NCBI RefSeq assembly: GCF_013283745.1
Contig: NZ_JABSTZ010000004.1
Location: forward strand, 280,714-344,713
Length of the DNA stretch: 64,000 nt
Reading direction: 5' to 3'
From: Aeromicrobium stalagmiti
GTDB taxonomy: Bacteria; Actinomycetota; Actinomycetes; Propionibacteriales; Nocardioidaceae
A program made the translations under genes and the position numbers. Below the pieces are notes generated by a model. It saw only the letters and a program-made list of their open reading frames with translations, ran no database searches and was not told where the DNA came from. The stretch's first letter is position 1. Each line of letters opens with the position of its first letter. Below are positions 1 through 8,772 of the stretch, one piece after another.

Positions 1-1
1 G

Positions 2-217
2 CAGGAGATCGCGACGTTCTTCAACGGCAGCGCCACGGCCGCACTCGCGGTGTTCGTGGGCGAGCGTCCCGCCTACGCCTGGTACCACCGCGGCCGGGCC
101 ATGGTGCTGTTCGACTTCACGGTCGTGGACGGCGTCGTCACGGGCATCACGTTCCGGGCCGACGCGCAGGTGCTCGGGCAGGTGGCCCGGCGCGACGGTG
201 CGGAGCGCCGCGACTGA
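2..217 (+). CDS. ECF sigma factor, C-terminal fragment (SnoaL-like tail)
   Basis: Open frame entering from the left window edge; 71 residues precede the TGA. The visible part reads like the SnoaL/NTF2-like tail of SigJ/ECF41-type sigma factors: an NGSATAALAVFVGERPAYAW stretch, then VLFDFTVVDGVVTGITFRAD. In that family the tail modulates the sigma activity of regions 2 and 4, which would lie left of the window. The family call rests on this tail alone; a free-standing SnoaL-domain protein is the alternative. Confidence 0.6.
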   Translation, partial: QEIATFFNGSATAALAVFVGERPAYAWYHRGRAMVLFDFTVVDGVVTGITFRADAQVLGQVARRDGAERRD

Positions 218-312
218 TCTGTCGTCAGCGGTCACATCCGTGCGTCCTCGATCGTCAACCAGATGAAGCCCACTGATCAGGTGGGGCCGCTGCCCCGAAG
301 GGACGTACGACC

Positions 313-549
313 ATGAAGACCATGACCTGCCGCCAGCTCGGAGGCCCCTGCGAGCTCGCACACACCGGTGAGACCGCCGACGACGTCATCAACGCCCAGG
401 ACAAGCACCTCAAGGAGGCGGTCCAGGCCGGCGACGCGTCCCACCAGGCCGCGCGGGACGACATGAAGGGGCGCTGGCGTCACCCGAAGAAGTCGCTCGG
501 CTGGTACCGCGACATGAAGAGTGCCTTCGCCGAGCTCCCTGAGGGCTGA
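313..549 (+). CDS. DUF1059 family small protein
   Basis: A 78-residue protein opening MKTMTCRQLGGPCELAHTGE, the typical start of DUF1059 (predicted small metal-binding protein): two cysteines about seven residues apart, then a short helical region with conserved HL and AGD segments. No signal peptide or membrane segment. The GGGACG about 7 nt before the ATG can serve as a ribosome binding site. It stands alone between an ECF sigma factor and a GNAT gene on the other strand. Function is not established; metal binding is only predicted for the family. Confidence 0.75.
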   Translation: MKTMTCRQLGGPCELAHTGETADDVINAQDKHLKEAVQAGDASHQAARDDMKGRWRHPKKSLGWYRDMKSAFAELPEG

Positions 550-583
550 CGCCGCAGCTGGACGCCGGTCAGCTCGTGGCGGT

Positions 584-1105
584 TCAGCTCGTCGGCCGGA
601 CGGTCTGGAACAGGACGTGGTCCTGCCACCGGCCGGCGATGCGGAGGTAGGTGGGCGCGAGCCCGAACCTGACGAAGCCGTTGCGCGCGAGCACCGTCTG
701 AGATGCCGTGTTGTGCAGCAGGGTCGCGGCCTCGACGCGGTGCAGCTCCAGGGCGCCGAACGCGAGGTCCTTGGCCGCCCCCACGGCGCGTGTGGCGAGG
801 CCCCGTCCGTTGTGCGCCTGGCTGACCCAGTAGCCGAGGCTGCACGACTGGAAGGCGCCACGCACGATGGTGTTGAGCGTGATGCGACCGACGACCGAGC
901 CGTCGGTGTCGAGGATGACCTGAGGCGCCGAGAGTCCCTGCTCGTGCTGGGCGAGAGAGCTCTCGATCAGCTCGGCCTGACCTGCCTCGGTGTAGAAGCT
1001 CTCGTCGCGCTCGGGCTCCCACGGAGCCAGGAACGCGCGGCTGGCGGTGCAGAGGTCTGCGAGCGCCGCGGCATCGTCGAGGGCGAGGGGACGAATCACG
1101 CTCAT
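584..1105 (-). CDS. GNAT N-acetyltransferase, RimJ/RimL type
   Basis: 173 residues with the RimJ/RimL architecture: an N-terminal RPLALDDAAAL strand-helix, a SLGYWVSQAHNGRGLATRAV acetyl-CoA binding segment (Q/R-x-x-G-x-A type), and the HRVEA....NTASQTVLARNGF block typical of ribosomal-protein N-acetyltransferases. It probably transfers acetyl from acetyl-CoA to a protein N-terminus or an amine; the substrate cannot be read from sequence. A TAGGGT -10 box (complement of 1112-1117) lies 6 nt before the ATG, suggesting leaderless transcription. Monocistronic, convergent with DUF1059. Confidence 0.8.
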   Translation of the reverse strand: MSVIRPLALDDAAALADLCTASRAFLAPWEPERDESFYTEAGQAELIESSLAQHEQGLSAPQVILDTDGSVVGRITLNTIVRGAFQSCSLGYWVSQAHNGRGLATRAVGAAKDLAFGALELHRVEAATLLHNTASQTVLARNGFVRFGLAPTYLRIAGRWQDHVLFQTVRPTS

Positions 1106-1151
1106 GCGTCCACCCTAGGCATCGGCGGAGCGGGCCTCAGCGAGGTGGGCC

Positions 1152-2348
1152 TCAGTCGGGCAGGTGCGGGACGGCCAGGTGGTCGTGGGCGCCGAGCTGG
1201 ACGGCGCGACGCAGGGAGTCGCCGCCGAACTTGTCGCGCACCGCGTCGATCACCTGGTCGATCTCGCCGCCACTGGTGACGTCGAGGGGCAGCGCGAGCT
1301 GCTCCGGCTCGTCGTCGAGGGAGCCGACCGAGATGCCGATCAGCGTGATCCCCTTGTCCTTGATGGCGCCCGCGCGAGAGCGCAGCAGCGTGCGCGCGGT
1401 CTCGAGGACCGTCTGGTTGTGGGCCGTCGGACGAGCCAGGGTGTGCGACGACGTGGAACGGGTGAAGTCGCCGAAGCGCAGGCTGATCGTGACGGTGCTG
1501 CCCGTCCGTCCGGCGGCCCGCATGCGGCGGGTGACCCGGTCGACGAGGGTGAGGAGCGTCAGGTCGAGCTCGGCCGGCGAGTGGTCGCCGCGCCCCATCG
1601 CGTGCTGCGCACCCATCGACCCGCGACGCTTGCCGGTCTGCACGGGCCGGGGGTCGCGGTTGTGGGCCAGGGCGTGGAGGTGGTGACCGGCGCCGGGCCC
1701 CAACAGCTGCACGAGCTCGCTCTCGAACATCTCCGCCACGTCTCCGACGGTGCGGATGCGGGCGTCGCGCAGCTTGCCGGACGTGACCTTGCCGACACCC
1801 CAGAGTCGCTCGACGGGCAGGGCGTGGAGGAACTGCAGCTCCTGCTCGACCGGCACGACCAGCATCCCTTCGGGCTTCGACACCGCCGAGGCGACCTTCG
1901 CGAGGTACTTGGTGCGAGCCACGCCCACCGAGATGGGCAGGCCGACCCGGCTGCGGACGTCAGCGCGCAGCTGGGTCGCGATGGTCGAGGGCAGGCCGCG
2001 GATGCGGCGCAGCCCGCCGACCTCGAGGAACGCCTCGTCGATCGAGATGCCCTCGACCAGCGGCGTGGTGTCGTGAAAGACCTCGAACACCGCGCGGCTG
2101 GCCTCGGTGTAGGCCGTGAACCGCGGCGGGACGACGATGGCGTCGGGGCACGCCTGCAGGGCCTGCCGACCCCCCATCGCGGTGCGGACGCCCCGTGCCT
2201 TGGCCTCATAGCTGGCAGCGAGGACGACCCCGCCTCCGACGATGACGGGACGGCCCCTCAACGACGGGTCGTCGCGCTGCTCGACCGAGGCGTAGAACGC
2301 GTCGAGGTCGGCGTGCAGCACGGTTCCCTCGGTCACGCCATCAGCCAT
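1152..2348 (-). CDS. dinB: DNA polymerase IV (Y-family translesion polymerase)
   Basis: 398 residues from the ATG of MADGVTEG. Palm-domain motifs are clear: LHADLDAFYASVEQRDDPSL (first catalytic Asp) and SIDEAFLEVGG (catalytic Asp-Glu pair). They are followed by the thumb helix-hairpin-helix region (LWGVGKVTSGKLRDARIRTV) and a little-finger domain with SLRFGDFTRSTSS. Pol IV copies damaged templates with low fidelity. The open frame extends upstream to 3017 but would run over DUF177; the MADG start fits the family length of about 400. The C-terminus (LGAHDHLAVPHLPD) is short, so a canonical beta-clamp motif is not obvious. Divergent from the DUF177-rpmF operon. Confidence 0.92.
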   Translation of the reverse strand: MADGVTEGTVLHADLDAFYASVEQRDDPSLRGRPVIVGGGVVLAASYEAKARGVRTAMGGRQALQACPDAIVVPPRFTAYTEASRAVFEVFHDTTPLVEGISIDEAFLEVGGLRRIRGLPSTIATQLRADVRSRVGLPISVGVARTKYLAKVASAVSKPEGMLVVPVEQELQFLHALPVERLWGVGKVTSGKLRDARIRTVGDVAEMFESELVQLLGPGAGHHLHALAHNRDPRPVQTGKRRGSMGAQHAMGRGDHSPAELDLTLLTLVDRVTRRMRAAGRTGSTVTISLRFGDFTRSTSSHTLARPTAHNQTVLETARTLLRSRAGAIKDKGITLIGISVGSLDDEPEQLALPLDVTSGGEIDQVIDAVRDKFGGDSLRRAVQLGAHDHLAVPHLPD

Positions 2349-2492
2349 GAGGACATGCTCGCACCTCGCACCGACACTCCGGCGGGGGAGCGAGCGGAGC
2401 CGATTGGCCTCGGCGTGTCCCGACGGGTTACGATTTACCTCGGCCTGCTTGCAGGTCATTCTCTTGTCGTGCTCTTGGATGGATGGTTGAAC

Positions 2493-3077
2493 GTGCTGTC
2501 CGGACCGCTGGTCTTCGATACCCACGAGATGGGTCGCAAGCCCGGCGCCGAACGTACCTTCACGGCATCCACCCCGGCGCCGGCAGAGATGGGTTACGAC
2601 GTCTACGCCGTGCCCGAGGGCTCCACGATCGAGCTCGAGCTCCGGCTCGAGGCGATCATGGAGGGGATCTTGGCAACAGGAACCTTCTCGGCGCGGGCCG
2701 TGGGCGAGTGTGTGCGGTGCCTGGACCCGATCGACGAAGCTGTCGTGGTGGGATTCCAGGAGCTCTACCTCTTCGAAGCACCCTCCAGCCAGGAGGAGGC
2801 GGACGAGGAGGATCATGTCCTCGAGGACGAGCTGCTCGACCTCGAGCCCGTTCTGCGGGACGCGGTGGTGCTCGCACTGCCGCACAACCCGTTGTGTGGT
2901 CCGGACTGTCCGGGACTGTGCCCCGAGTGTGGGGCGCGACTCGCGGACGATCCAGATCACACACACGGTGAAGCGATCGACCCGAGATGGGCATCGTTGA
3001 TCCAGCTGGCGGAGCAACCGGTCCCGCCAGCCGACCAGTCAGAGTCGGGCATCGCGCCCGACGACAGCAAGGAGTAG
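2493..3077 (+). CDS. DUF177 (YceD) family protein, upstream of rpmF
   Basis: About 194 residues from the GTG at 2493 (VLSGPLVFDTHEMGRKPGAE). It has the DUF177 layout: N-terminal beta region, a central ECVRCLDP motif and a C-terminal CGPDCPGLCPECGARL cysteine cluster that probably binds zinc. Members sit almost always before rpmF and have been linked to 23S rRNA/50S metabolism. The stop is 3 nt before rpmF, so the two are co-transcribed. A TACGAT -10-like box (2429-2434) with TTGGCC near 2404 may be the operon promoter. In-frame TTG codons at 2475 and 2487 are alternative starts. Confidence 0.85.
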   Translation: MLSGPLVFDTHEMGRKPGAERTFTASTPAPAEMGYDVYAVPEGSTIELELRLEAIMEGILATGTFSARAVGECVRCLDPIDEAVVVGFQELYLFEAPSSQEEADEEDHVLEDELLDLEPVLRDAVVLALPHNPLCGPDCPGLCPECGARLADDPDHTHGEAIDPRWASLIQLAEQPVPPADQSESGIAPDDSKE

Positions 3078-3080
3078 ATC

Positions 3081-3266
3081 GTGGCAGTCCCGAAGAGGAA
3101 GATGTCGCGCAGCAACACGCGTCACCGTCGTTCGCAGTGGAAGACCACCGCAACGGCGATCGTCGACTGCGCCAACCCTGCGTGTGACTCCAAGGTGCAG
3201 CCGCACCACGCGTGCACCAAGTGCGGACAGTACGGAGCTCGCGGCGAGCGTCGCCAGGTCCTCTGA
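3081..3266 (+). CDS. rpmF: 50S ribosomal protein L32
   Basis: 61 residues. [20 protein letters not shown] is the hallmark L32 N-terminus, followed by a four-cysteine zinc ribbon (CANPACDSK...CTKCGQY). It is a structural protein of the large ribosomal subunit. The zinc-binding cysteines are all present, so this is the C+ paralogue rather than a zinc-independent variant. Second gene of the DUF177-rpmF-rnc-mutM cluster; its 3' end overlaps the open frame of rnc. Confidence 0.97.
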   Translation: MAVPKRKMSRSNTRHRRSQWKTTATAIVDCANPACDSKVQPHHACTKCGQYGARGERRQVL

Positions 3267-3976
3267 TCTCTGCGGCAGCTGACGCTGAGCAGCTCCGGGA
3301 GGTCCTGGGAGTCCAGGACCTCGACCCGGAGCTGCTTCAGCATGCTCTGACCCACCGCTCGTTCGCGTACGAGAACGGTGGCGTCCCCAACAACGAGCGC
3401 CTCGAGTTCCTCGGGGACTCGGTCCTCGGCCTGGTCGTGACCGACACGCTCTTCACGGGGCACCCCGACCTGCCCGAGGGGCAGCTCGCCAAGCTCCGTG
3501 CGGCCGTCGTGAGCGCCAAGGCGCTGGCGGAGGTCGCCCGCACGCTCGGCATCGGCGACCACGTCCGGCTCGGCCGCGGCGAGGAGTCCACCGGCGGGCG
3601 CAACAAGGCCTCGATCCTGTCCGACACGGTCGAGGCCATTCTCGGTGCCATCTACGTCCAGTTCGGCATCGAGCGGGCCGCCGAGGTCATCCACCGCGTG
3701 TTCGACCCGGTCATCGCGGTCGCTGCCGAACTGGGTGCCGGGCTCGACTGGAAGACCTCCCTGCAGGAGATCTCGGCCAACAACGATCTCGGCGTGCCGC
3801 ACTACGTGCTCGTGGGCACGGGCCCCGATCACGACAAGAGCTTCACCGCCGAGGTCGTCGTCGGCTCGACGACTTACGGCGGCGGTCTCGGGCGCTCCAA
3901 GAAGGAGGCCGAGCAGATGGTCGCCGAGATCGCCTGGCGCGCCATCAACGCCGGGCTCGAGACCCCCGGCACCTGA
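3212..3976 (+). CDS. rnc: Ribonuclease III
   Basis: Double-stranded-RNA endonuclease for rRNA and mRNA processing. The catalytic domain holds [14 protein letters not shown], the signature [13 protein letters not shown] (metal-binding Glu/Asp) and [13 protein letters not shown]-terminal dsRNA-binding domain follows ([16 protein letters not shown]...[16 protein letters not shown]). The start is uncertain: no ATG, GTG or TTG lies between the rpmF stop (3266) and the catalytic core in this frame, so the only standard starts are the GTGs at 3212 and 3221, inside rpmF. Homologues I recall begin near [10 protein letters not shown], which would need a CTG or ATC near 3261-3266. Either way it is coupled to rpmF. 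Confidence 0.93.
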   Translation: MHQVRTVRSSRRASPGPLISAAADAEQLREVLGVQDLDPELLQHALTHRSFAYENGGVPNNERLEFLGDSVLGLVVTDTLFTGHPDLPEGQLAKLRAAVVSAKALAEVARTLGIGDHVRLGRGEESTGGRNKASILSDTVEAILGAIYVQFGIERAAEVIHRVFDPVIAVAAELGAGLDWKTSLQEISANNDLGVPHYVLVGTGPDHDKSFTAEVVVGSTTYGGGLGRSKKEAEQMVAEIAWRAINAGLETPGT

Positions 3977-3979
3977 GCC

Positions 3980-4870
3980 GTGCCCGAGCTGCCCGAGGTC
4001 GAGGTCGTCCGCCTCGGCATCATCGACCACGTGGTGGGTCGCACCATCACGCGTGTCACGGTGCACGACGTCCGGTCGCTCCGGCGCCACCTGCCCGGTC
4101 CGGCCGACTTCATCCACCGTCTCGAGGGGCGAACGGTCGTGGGTGCCGCCCGTCGCGGCAAGTACCTGTGGCTGCAGCTCGACGACCCTGACGGGGGCGC
4201 GAGCGACGCCGTGCTGTGCCACCTGGGGATGAGCGGCCAGTTCCTCGTCTCGGATGCGGGTGCGCCCGCGCAGCGACACCTGCGCATCACGCTGGGCCTC
4301 GACGACCCCGCGCATGGGGGAGGCGACACCCCACGCGAGCTCCGCTTCGTCGACCAGCGCATCTTCGGCGGGATGGCCTTCAGCGAGGACGGGGCCGAGC
4401 TCCCGCCGGAGATCGCCCACATCGCGCGCGACCCCCTCGACCCGCTCTTCGACCCGGCCGAGTTCGCGTCGCGCATCCGCCGCCGGCAGACCGGCGTCAA
4501 GCGCGCGATCCTCGACCAGACGCTGATCTCCGGCGTCGGCAACATCTATGCCGACGAGTCGTTGTGGCGCACGCCGCTGCACTACGCGCGCAACACCCGG
4601 CACCTCCGCACGAAGGAGATCGAGTCGCTGCTCGGCCACATCGGTGACGTCATGCGCGAGGCGCTGGCCCAGGGCGGCACGTCGTTCGACGCGCTCTACG
4701 TCAACGTCAACGGCAACAGCGGCTACTTCGACCGCTCCCTGCAGGCCTATGGCCAGCAGGGGCGTCCGTGCGGACGGTGCGGCACCTTGATCCGGCGTGA
4801 CGCGTTCATGAACCGCTCGTCGTTCTGGTGCCCGACGTGCCAGCCGCGCCCGCGCAACGGCAAGTTCTGA
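3980..4870 (+). CDS. mutM: Formamidopyrimidine-DNA glycosylase
   Basis: 296 residues from GTG, 3 nt after rnc. Base-excision repair enzyme removing 8-oxoguanine and formamidopyrimidines, with AP-lyase activity. The N-terminus PELPEVEVV gives catalytic Pro2 and Glu3; [10 protein letters not shown] supplies the conserved Lys61; [13 protein letters not shown] is the helix-two-turn-helix DNA-binding element. A C-terminal zinc finger ([11 protein letters not shown]...WCPTCQ) has all four cysteines, and the [11 protein letters not shown] end is typical of Fpg rather than Nei. Last gene of the cluster; a strong hairpin follows at 4900. Confidence 0.95.
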   Translation: MPELPEVEVVRLGIIDHVVGRTITRVTVHDVRSLRRHLPGPADFIHRLEGRTVVGAARRGKYLWLQLDDPDGGASDAVLCHLGMSGQFLVSDAGAPAQRHLRITLGLDDPAHGGGDTPRELRFVDQRIFGGMAFSEDGAELPPEIAHIARDPLDPLFDPAEFASRIRRRQTGVKRAILDQTLISGVGNIYADESLWRTPLHYARNTRHLRTKEIESLLGHIGDVMREALAQGGTSFDALYVNVNGNSGYFDRSLQAYGQQGRPCGRCGTLIRRDAFMNRSSFWCPTCQPRPRNGKF

Positions 4871-4899
4871 CTCCCGGCCGCTCCGTCGTCGCGTTCATC

Positions 4900-4931
4900 G
4901 GCCCGTGGCGCGCCAGACAGCGCCACGGGCC
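4900..4931 (+). terminator. Hairpin terminator after mutM
   Basis: A perfect 12-bp inverted repeat (GGCCCGTGGCGC at 4900-4911, GCGCCACGGGCC at 4920-4931) with an 8-nt loop lies 29 nt after the mutM stop. No T-run follows, as is usual for high-GC actinobacterial terminators. It separates the rpmF-rnc-mutM cluster from the next promoter at about 5017. Confidence 0.7.
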
Positions 4932-5028
4932 GGCTGTCGCTTCCACTCGCTGCGCTCGCGGGAGGTGACCCCAGCTTCGTTCTGCGGTGGTCGGGGCGAG
5001 GGTTCTGGTCAGCCGATAACCTGCGGGG

Positions 5029-5493
5029 GTGATCCTCGAACCCATGAGTGCCGACCGGTTCGACACGTGGAGCGAGCACCACGTCGTCAGCTATGCGCAG
5101 GACAAGGTCGATGCCGGCAACTGGCCCGAGGACGGAGCCGTCGAGCGCGCGCGCCGCGAGAACGCCGAGCTGCTGCCCGAGGGGGTCACGACGGCGGGGC
5201 ACGACCTGTTCGTGGCGACGGTCGACGGTGACGAGGTGGGCTTCCTGTGGCTCTTCACCGATCCGGCAGCATCCGTGCCCGAGACCTATGTCTACGACAT
5301 CGAGATCGTCGCGGCGCGTCGCGGGGAGGGCCTGGGCCGTGAGCTGCTGGAGGCCGCGGAGGGCTGGTGCGCCGACCATGGCGTCGCCACGCTGCGCCTG
5401 CACGTCTTCGGCTTCAACACCGCGGCGATCAGCCTCTACGAGTCCTCCGGCTTCGAGACGACGAACCTCTCGATGGCGAAGATCATCCGATGA
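5029..5493 (+). CDS. GNAT N-acetyltransferase
   Basis: 154 residues with a GNAT fold: an ARRGEGLGRELLEAAEGW acetyl-CoA loop (R-x-x-G-x-G), then LRLHVFGFNTAAISLYESSGF, the NxxAxxLYxxxGF signature. Substrate unknown. The GTG at 5029 is preferred because a TAACCT -10 box (5017-5022) ends 6 nt before it, the leaderless arrangement common in this window; an ATG at 5044 is the alternative. The stop overlaps the dgt start by 4 nt (ATGA), so the two are translationally coupled. Confidence 0.82.
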   Translation: MILEPMSADRFDTWSEHHVVSYAQDKVDAGNWPEDGAVERARRENAELLPEGVTTAGHDLFVATVDGDEVGFLWLFTDPAASVPETYVYDIEIVAARRGEGLGRELLEAAEGWCADHGVATLRLHVFGFNTAAISLYESSGFETTNLSMAKIIR

Positions 5494-6722
5494 CCCGACG
5501 CCCCTATGGCGACGAGGCTCACGAGCGCTTCGTCGACGAACCGCCCAAGCGGTCCGGTCGCACGTCGTTCGAGCGCGACCGTGCCCGCGTCGTGCACTCG
5601 GCGGCCCTGCGACGGCTGTCGGCCAAGACCCAGGTCATGGGTGCCGGGTTCGACGACTTCGTCCGCAACCGCCTGACGCACTCGCTCGAGGTCGCCCAGG
5701 TCGCCCGTGAGCTCGGCAAGTCGCTGGGCTGCGACCCTGACATCGTCGACTCGGCGGCCCTGGCCCATGACCTGGGGCACCCGCCGTTCGGGCACAACGG
5801 CGAGGTGGCGCTCGACGAGGCGGCGCAGTCGTGCGGGGGGTTCGAGGGCAACGCCCAGACGCTGCGCATCCTCAGCCGGCTCGAGTCCAAGACGTTCGCC
5901 CCGGACGGGCGCAGCGTCGGCCTCAACCTCACGCGGGCAACACTCTCCGCGTGCGTGAAGTATCCCTGGGTGCGCGGCGACGCACCTGACGGCAGCGGCA
6001 AGTTCGGCGTATACACCGACGACCTCCCCGTCTATGCGTGGCTCCGCGACGGCGCACCGGCGCGGCGCAGGCCGATCGAGGCCCAGGTCATGGATCTCGC
6101 CGATGACATCGCCTACTCCGTCCACGACGTCGAGGACGGCGTCGTCGGCGGCTGGTTCGGTCTGCGCACCGGCGAGCTCGACATCGCCTCGATCCACGAC
6201 GTGGCGCGTGACTGGTACGACGAGACCGCCACCGACGACCGCCTCGACGCGGCGCTCGAGCGCCTCCAGGCGCTGCAGGAGTGGCCCACGACGACCTTCG
6301 ACGGCAGCAGGGCCGAGCGGGCCGTGCTCAAGAGCCTCACCAGCGCCTTGATCGGTCGCTTCGCCCACGCGGCCGAGGTGGCGACGGTCGACGTCTGGGG
6401 AGCCGGTCCGCTGACCCGTTTCAGCGCCGACCTGGAGGTGCCGACCGACACCCGTGACGAGATCACGGTGCTCAAGTCGATCGCCGCGCACTACGTCATG
6501 CGGTCCGACGACCGGGCCGGGCCGCTGGGTCGTCAGCGCGAGCTGCTCCTGGCCCTCGTCGAGGTGCTGGACCGCTCCGACGGCCGCGAGCTCGAGGCGG
6601 AGTTCGGCGAGGACTTCGCCGCCGCGAGCGACGACGCCGCCCGTCGCCGTGTCGTGATCGACCAGGTCGCCAGCCTGACCGACGTCTCCGCGCGTGCCTG
6701 GGGCCTGCGCCTACTGGGCTGA
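5490..6722 (+). CDS. dgt: dGTP triphosphohydrolase-like protein (HD domain)
   Basis: 410 residues, overlapping the preceding GNAT stop at ATGA. HD-domain metal ligands are visible: RLTHSLEVAQVAR (first His), AALAHDLGHPPFGHNGE (HD pair and following His) and MDLADDIAYSVHD (second Asp). SxxxRLSAKTQV near the N-terminus is typical of the Dgt family, which hydrolyses dNTPs to nucleoside and triphosphate. The length fits the short Dgt-like subfamily rather than E. coli Dgt (about 505). Its position just before dnaG suggests a link to replication nucleotide supply, as inference. Confidence 0.88.
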   Translation: MTRRPYGDEAHERFVDEPPKRSGRTSFERDRARVVHSAALRRLSAKTQVMGAGFDDFVRNRLTHSLEVAQVARELGKSLGCDPDIVDSAALAHDLGHPPFGHNGEVALDEAAQSCGGFEGNAQTLRILSRLESKTFAPDGRSVGLNLTRATLSACVKYPWVRGDAPDGSGKFGVYTDDLPVYAWLRDGAPARRRPIEAQVMDLADDIAYSVHDVEDGVVGGWFGLRTGELDIASIHDVARDWYDETATDDRLDAALERLQALQEWPTTTFDGSRAERAVLKSLTSALIGRFAHAAEVATVDVWGAGPLTRFSADLEVPTDTRDEITVLKSIAAHYVMRSDDRAGPLGRQRELLLALVEVLDRSDGRELEAEFGEDFAAASDDAARRRVVIDQVASLTDVSARAWGLRLLG

Positions 6723-6771
6723 GGGACCGGCGCGGTCCGGCGCGTGGGTGGCGCCGACTAGCATTCACCCC

Positions 6772-8670
6772 ATGGCCGGGCGCATCAAGGACGAGGACAT
6801 CCAGCTCGTCCGCGAACGCACCCGCATCGACGAGGTCGTCGAGCAGTACGTCACCCTCAAGAACGCCGGTGGCGGCTCGCGCAAGGGGCTCTGCCCGTTC
6901 CACGACGAGAAGTCGCCGTCGTTCAACGTCCGTCCCTCGGTCGGGTCCTACCACTGCTTCGGCTGCGGAGCCGGTGGTGACGTCTTCCGGTTCGTCATGG
7001 AGATCGAGGGCCTGAGCTTCGTCGAGACCGTCGAGCGGCTCGCCGCCAAGGCCGGCATCACGCTGCGCTACGAGGACGGCGGCCCCAGCGGTCCGCGCCG
7101 CGACCCCAACCAGCGTCCCCGGCTCCTGGCCGCGCACCGCGAGGCGGGCGAGTTCTACGCCACGGCCCTGCAGTCGTCGCCCGACGCGCAGGCCGGACGC
7201 CAGTTCGTCCAGGACCGCGGATTCGACCAGGCAGCGGCGCAGCTGTTCGGCATGGGCTTCGCGCCGCGCGGGGGAGAGGCGCTGGTCGCCCATCTGCGGG
7301 GCAAGGGCTTCACCGAGGACGAGCTCGTCACCGGTGGCCTGGCCAACCGTGGCAACCGCGGTCTCTACGACAAGTTCCGGGGCCGGCTCCTGTGGCCGAT
7401 CCGCGAGATGACCGGCGAGATCATCGGCTTCGGCGCCCGCCGCATGTTCGACGACGACCGGGTCGAGGCCAAGTACCTCAACAGCCCCGAGACGCCCATC
7501 TACAAGAAGTCCCAGGTGCTCTACGGCATCGACCTGGCCCGCCGCTCGATCTCGTCGTCGAGCCAGGCGGTCATCGTCGAGGGCTACACCGATGTCATGG
7601 CGTGCCACCTGGCCGGCGTCACGACGGCGGTCGCGACCTGCGGCACCGCGTTCGGCGAGGACCACGCGCGCGTCATGCGCCGGCTGATGCTCGACGACCA
7701 GGCGTTCCACGGCGAGGTCATCTTCACCTTCGACGGCGACGAGGCGGGCCAGCGCGCGGCGCTCAAGACGTTCAGCGGCGACCAGCAGTTCGTCGCGCAG
7801 ACCTATGTGGCCGTCGAGCCCCGCGGCATGGACCCGTGCGACCTGCGGCTGGCCGACGGCGACGCGGCGGTCCGCGAGCTCGTCGCCTCCCGCATCCCGC
7901 TCTACCGGTTCGTGCTCGACAACCTGCTCGGCAAGTACGACCTCGACCGCGGCGACCAGCGGGTCGACGCCGTGCGGGAGGCCGTCGGGCTCGCCTCGGC
8001 GATCCGTGACAAGTCCAAGGTCGACGAGCTCCTGCGTGAGATCGCCGGCCGGGTCGGCACCGACGTCGACCAGGTGCGTGCCGAGCACCGTCGCCGGGTG
8101 GCGTCGGCTCCCAAGGCCGGTCCCGGGCAGCCCGTCGCCAAGACGCAGGACGCGCCGGCCGATGCGGCCCTGCCCTCACCGGCGGTCAACTTCGGCCTGC
8201 CGCAGTTCGCCGACGAGCGCGAGGCGCTGAAGGCGATCGTGCAGCACCCCCACCTCGCGGCGCAGTTCGCTGACGACCTCGACGACAACGACTTCACCCA
8301 CCCCATCTCCAAGGTGCTCTGGAAGCACATCGAGGCGATGGCGTGGCCGACGGGCGCCGATGCCAACTGGCTGCCGCAGCTCGCCGACTCCGTGCCCGAC
8401 GACGACGCCAAGCGCATCCTGTCGATCGCCGCCGTCGAGCCGATGCGCGCCCGTGAGGGCAACACCGGGGCGGTCGTCGCGTCCGTGCTGATGCGGCTGC
8501 AGCTGCTCACGCTCGGGCGTCGCATCGCCGAGATCAAGTCCAAGCTGCAGCGCACCAACCCCATCGACGAGGCCGAGACCTACAACCGGATGTTCGGCGA
8601 CCTCATTGCCCTCGAGCAGCAGTTCCGCGACCTGCGCGATCGCTCCCTGGGCGGCGACGTTCCCCGCTGA
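6772..8670 (+). CDS. dnaG: DNA primase
   Basis: 632 residues. The N-terminal zinc-binding domain (LCPFHDEKSPSFNVRPSVGS then YHCFGCGAGGD, CHCC type) is followed by the catalytic TOPRIM core (VIVEGYTDVMACHLAG with the catalytic Glu; FTFDGDEAGQRA with the DxD motif). The C-terminal DnaB-interacting region contains the LNSPETPIYKK-linked segment and FADEREALKAIVQHPHL. It synthesises the RNA primers for replication. ATG at 6772 lies 7 nt after a TAGCAT -10 box (6759-6764), so the mRNA is probably leaderless; upstream codons in the open frame overlap dgt and lack the MAGRIKDEDI family start. Confidence 0.96.
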   Translation: MAGRIKDEDIQLVRERTRIDEVVEQYVTLKNAGGGSRKGLCPFHDEKSPSFNVRPSVGSYHCFGCGAGGDVFRFVMEIEGLSFVETVERLAAKAGITLRYEDGGPSGPRRDPNQRPRLLAAHREAGEFYATALQSSPDAQAGRQFVQDRGFDQAAAQLFGMGFAPRGGEALVAHLRGKGFTEDELVTGGLANRGNRGLYDKFRGRLLWPIREMTGEIIGFGARRMFDDDRVEAKYLNSPETPIYKKSQVLYGIDLARRSISSSSQAVIVEGYTDVMACHLAGVTTAVATCGTAFGEDHARVMRRLMLDDQAFHGEVIFTFDGDEAGQRAALKTFSGDQQFVAQTYVAVEPRGMDPCDLRLADGDAAVRELVASRIPLYRFVLDNLLGKYDLDRGDQRVDAVREAVGLASAIRDKSKVDELLREIAGRVGTDVDQVRAEHRRRVASAPKAGPGQPVAKTQDAPADAALPSPAVNFGLPQFADEREALKAIVQHPHLAAQFADDLDDNDFTHPISKVLWKHIEAMAWPTGADANWLPQLADSVPDDDAKRILSIAAVEPMRAREGNTGAVVASVLMRLQLLTLGRRIAEIKSKLQRTNPIDEAETYNRMFGDLIALEQQFRDLRDRSLGGDVPR

Positions 8671-8772
8671 CCGCCGGATCCCGCGTCCCCAGCCGGTCTC
8701 GGCCGTGTCGCGCATCCACAGGTGGCGTGCAGGTCGATGCGTCACGCCTCGGCCGCGTCGCAGGGTGGTGGT

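Noticed and set aside
1164..2490. Plus-strand frame extension of the DUF177 gene (637 codons)
   Set aside because: Overlaps dinB entirely; the family protein is about 190 residues and starts near 2493.
4932..5010. CGCTGCGCTCGCGGGA stretch considered as a second REP-like element
   Set aside because: Too short and without an inverted partner beyond the mutM terminator.
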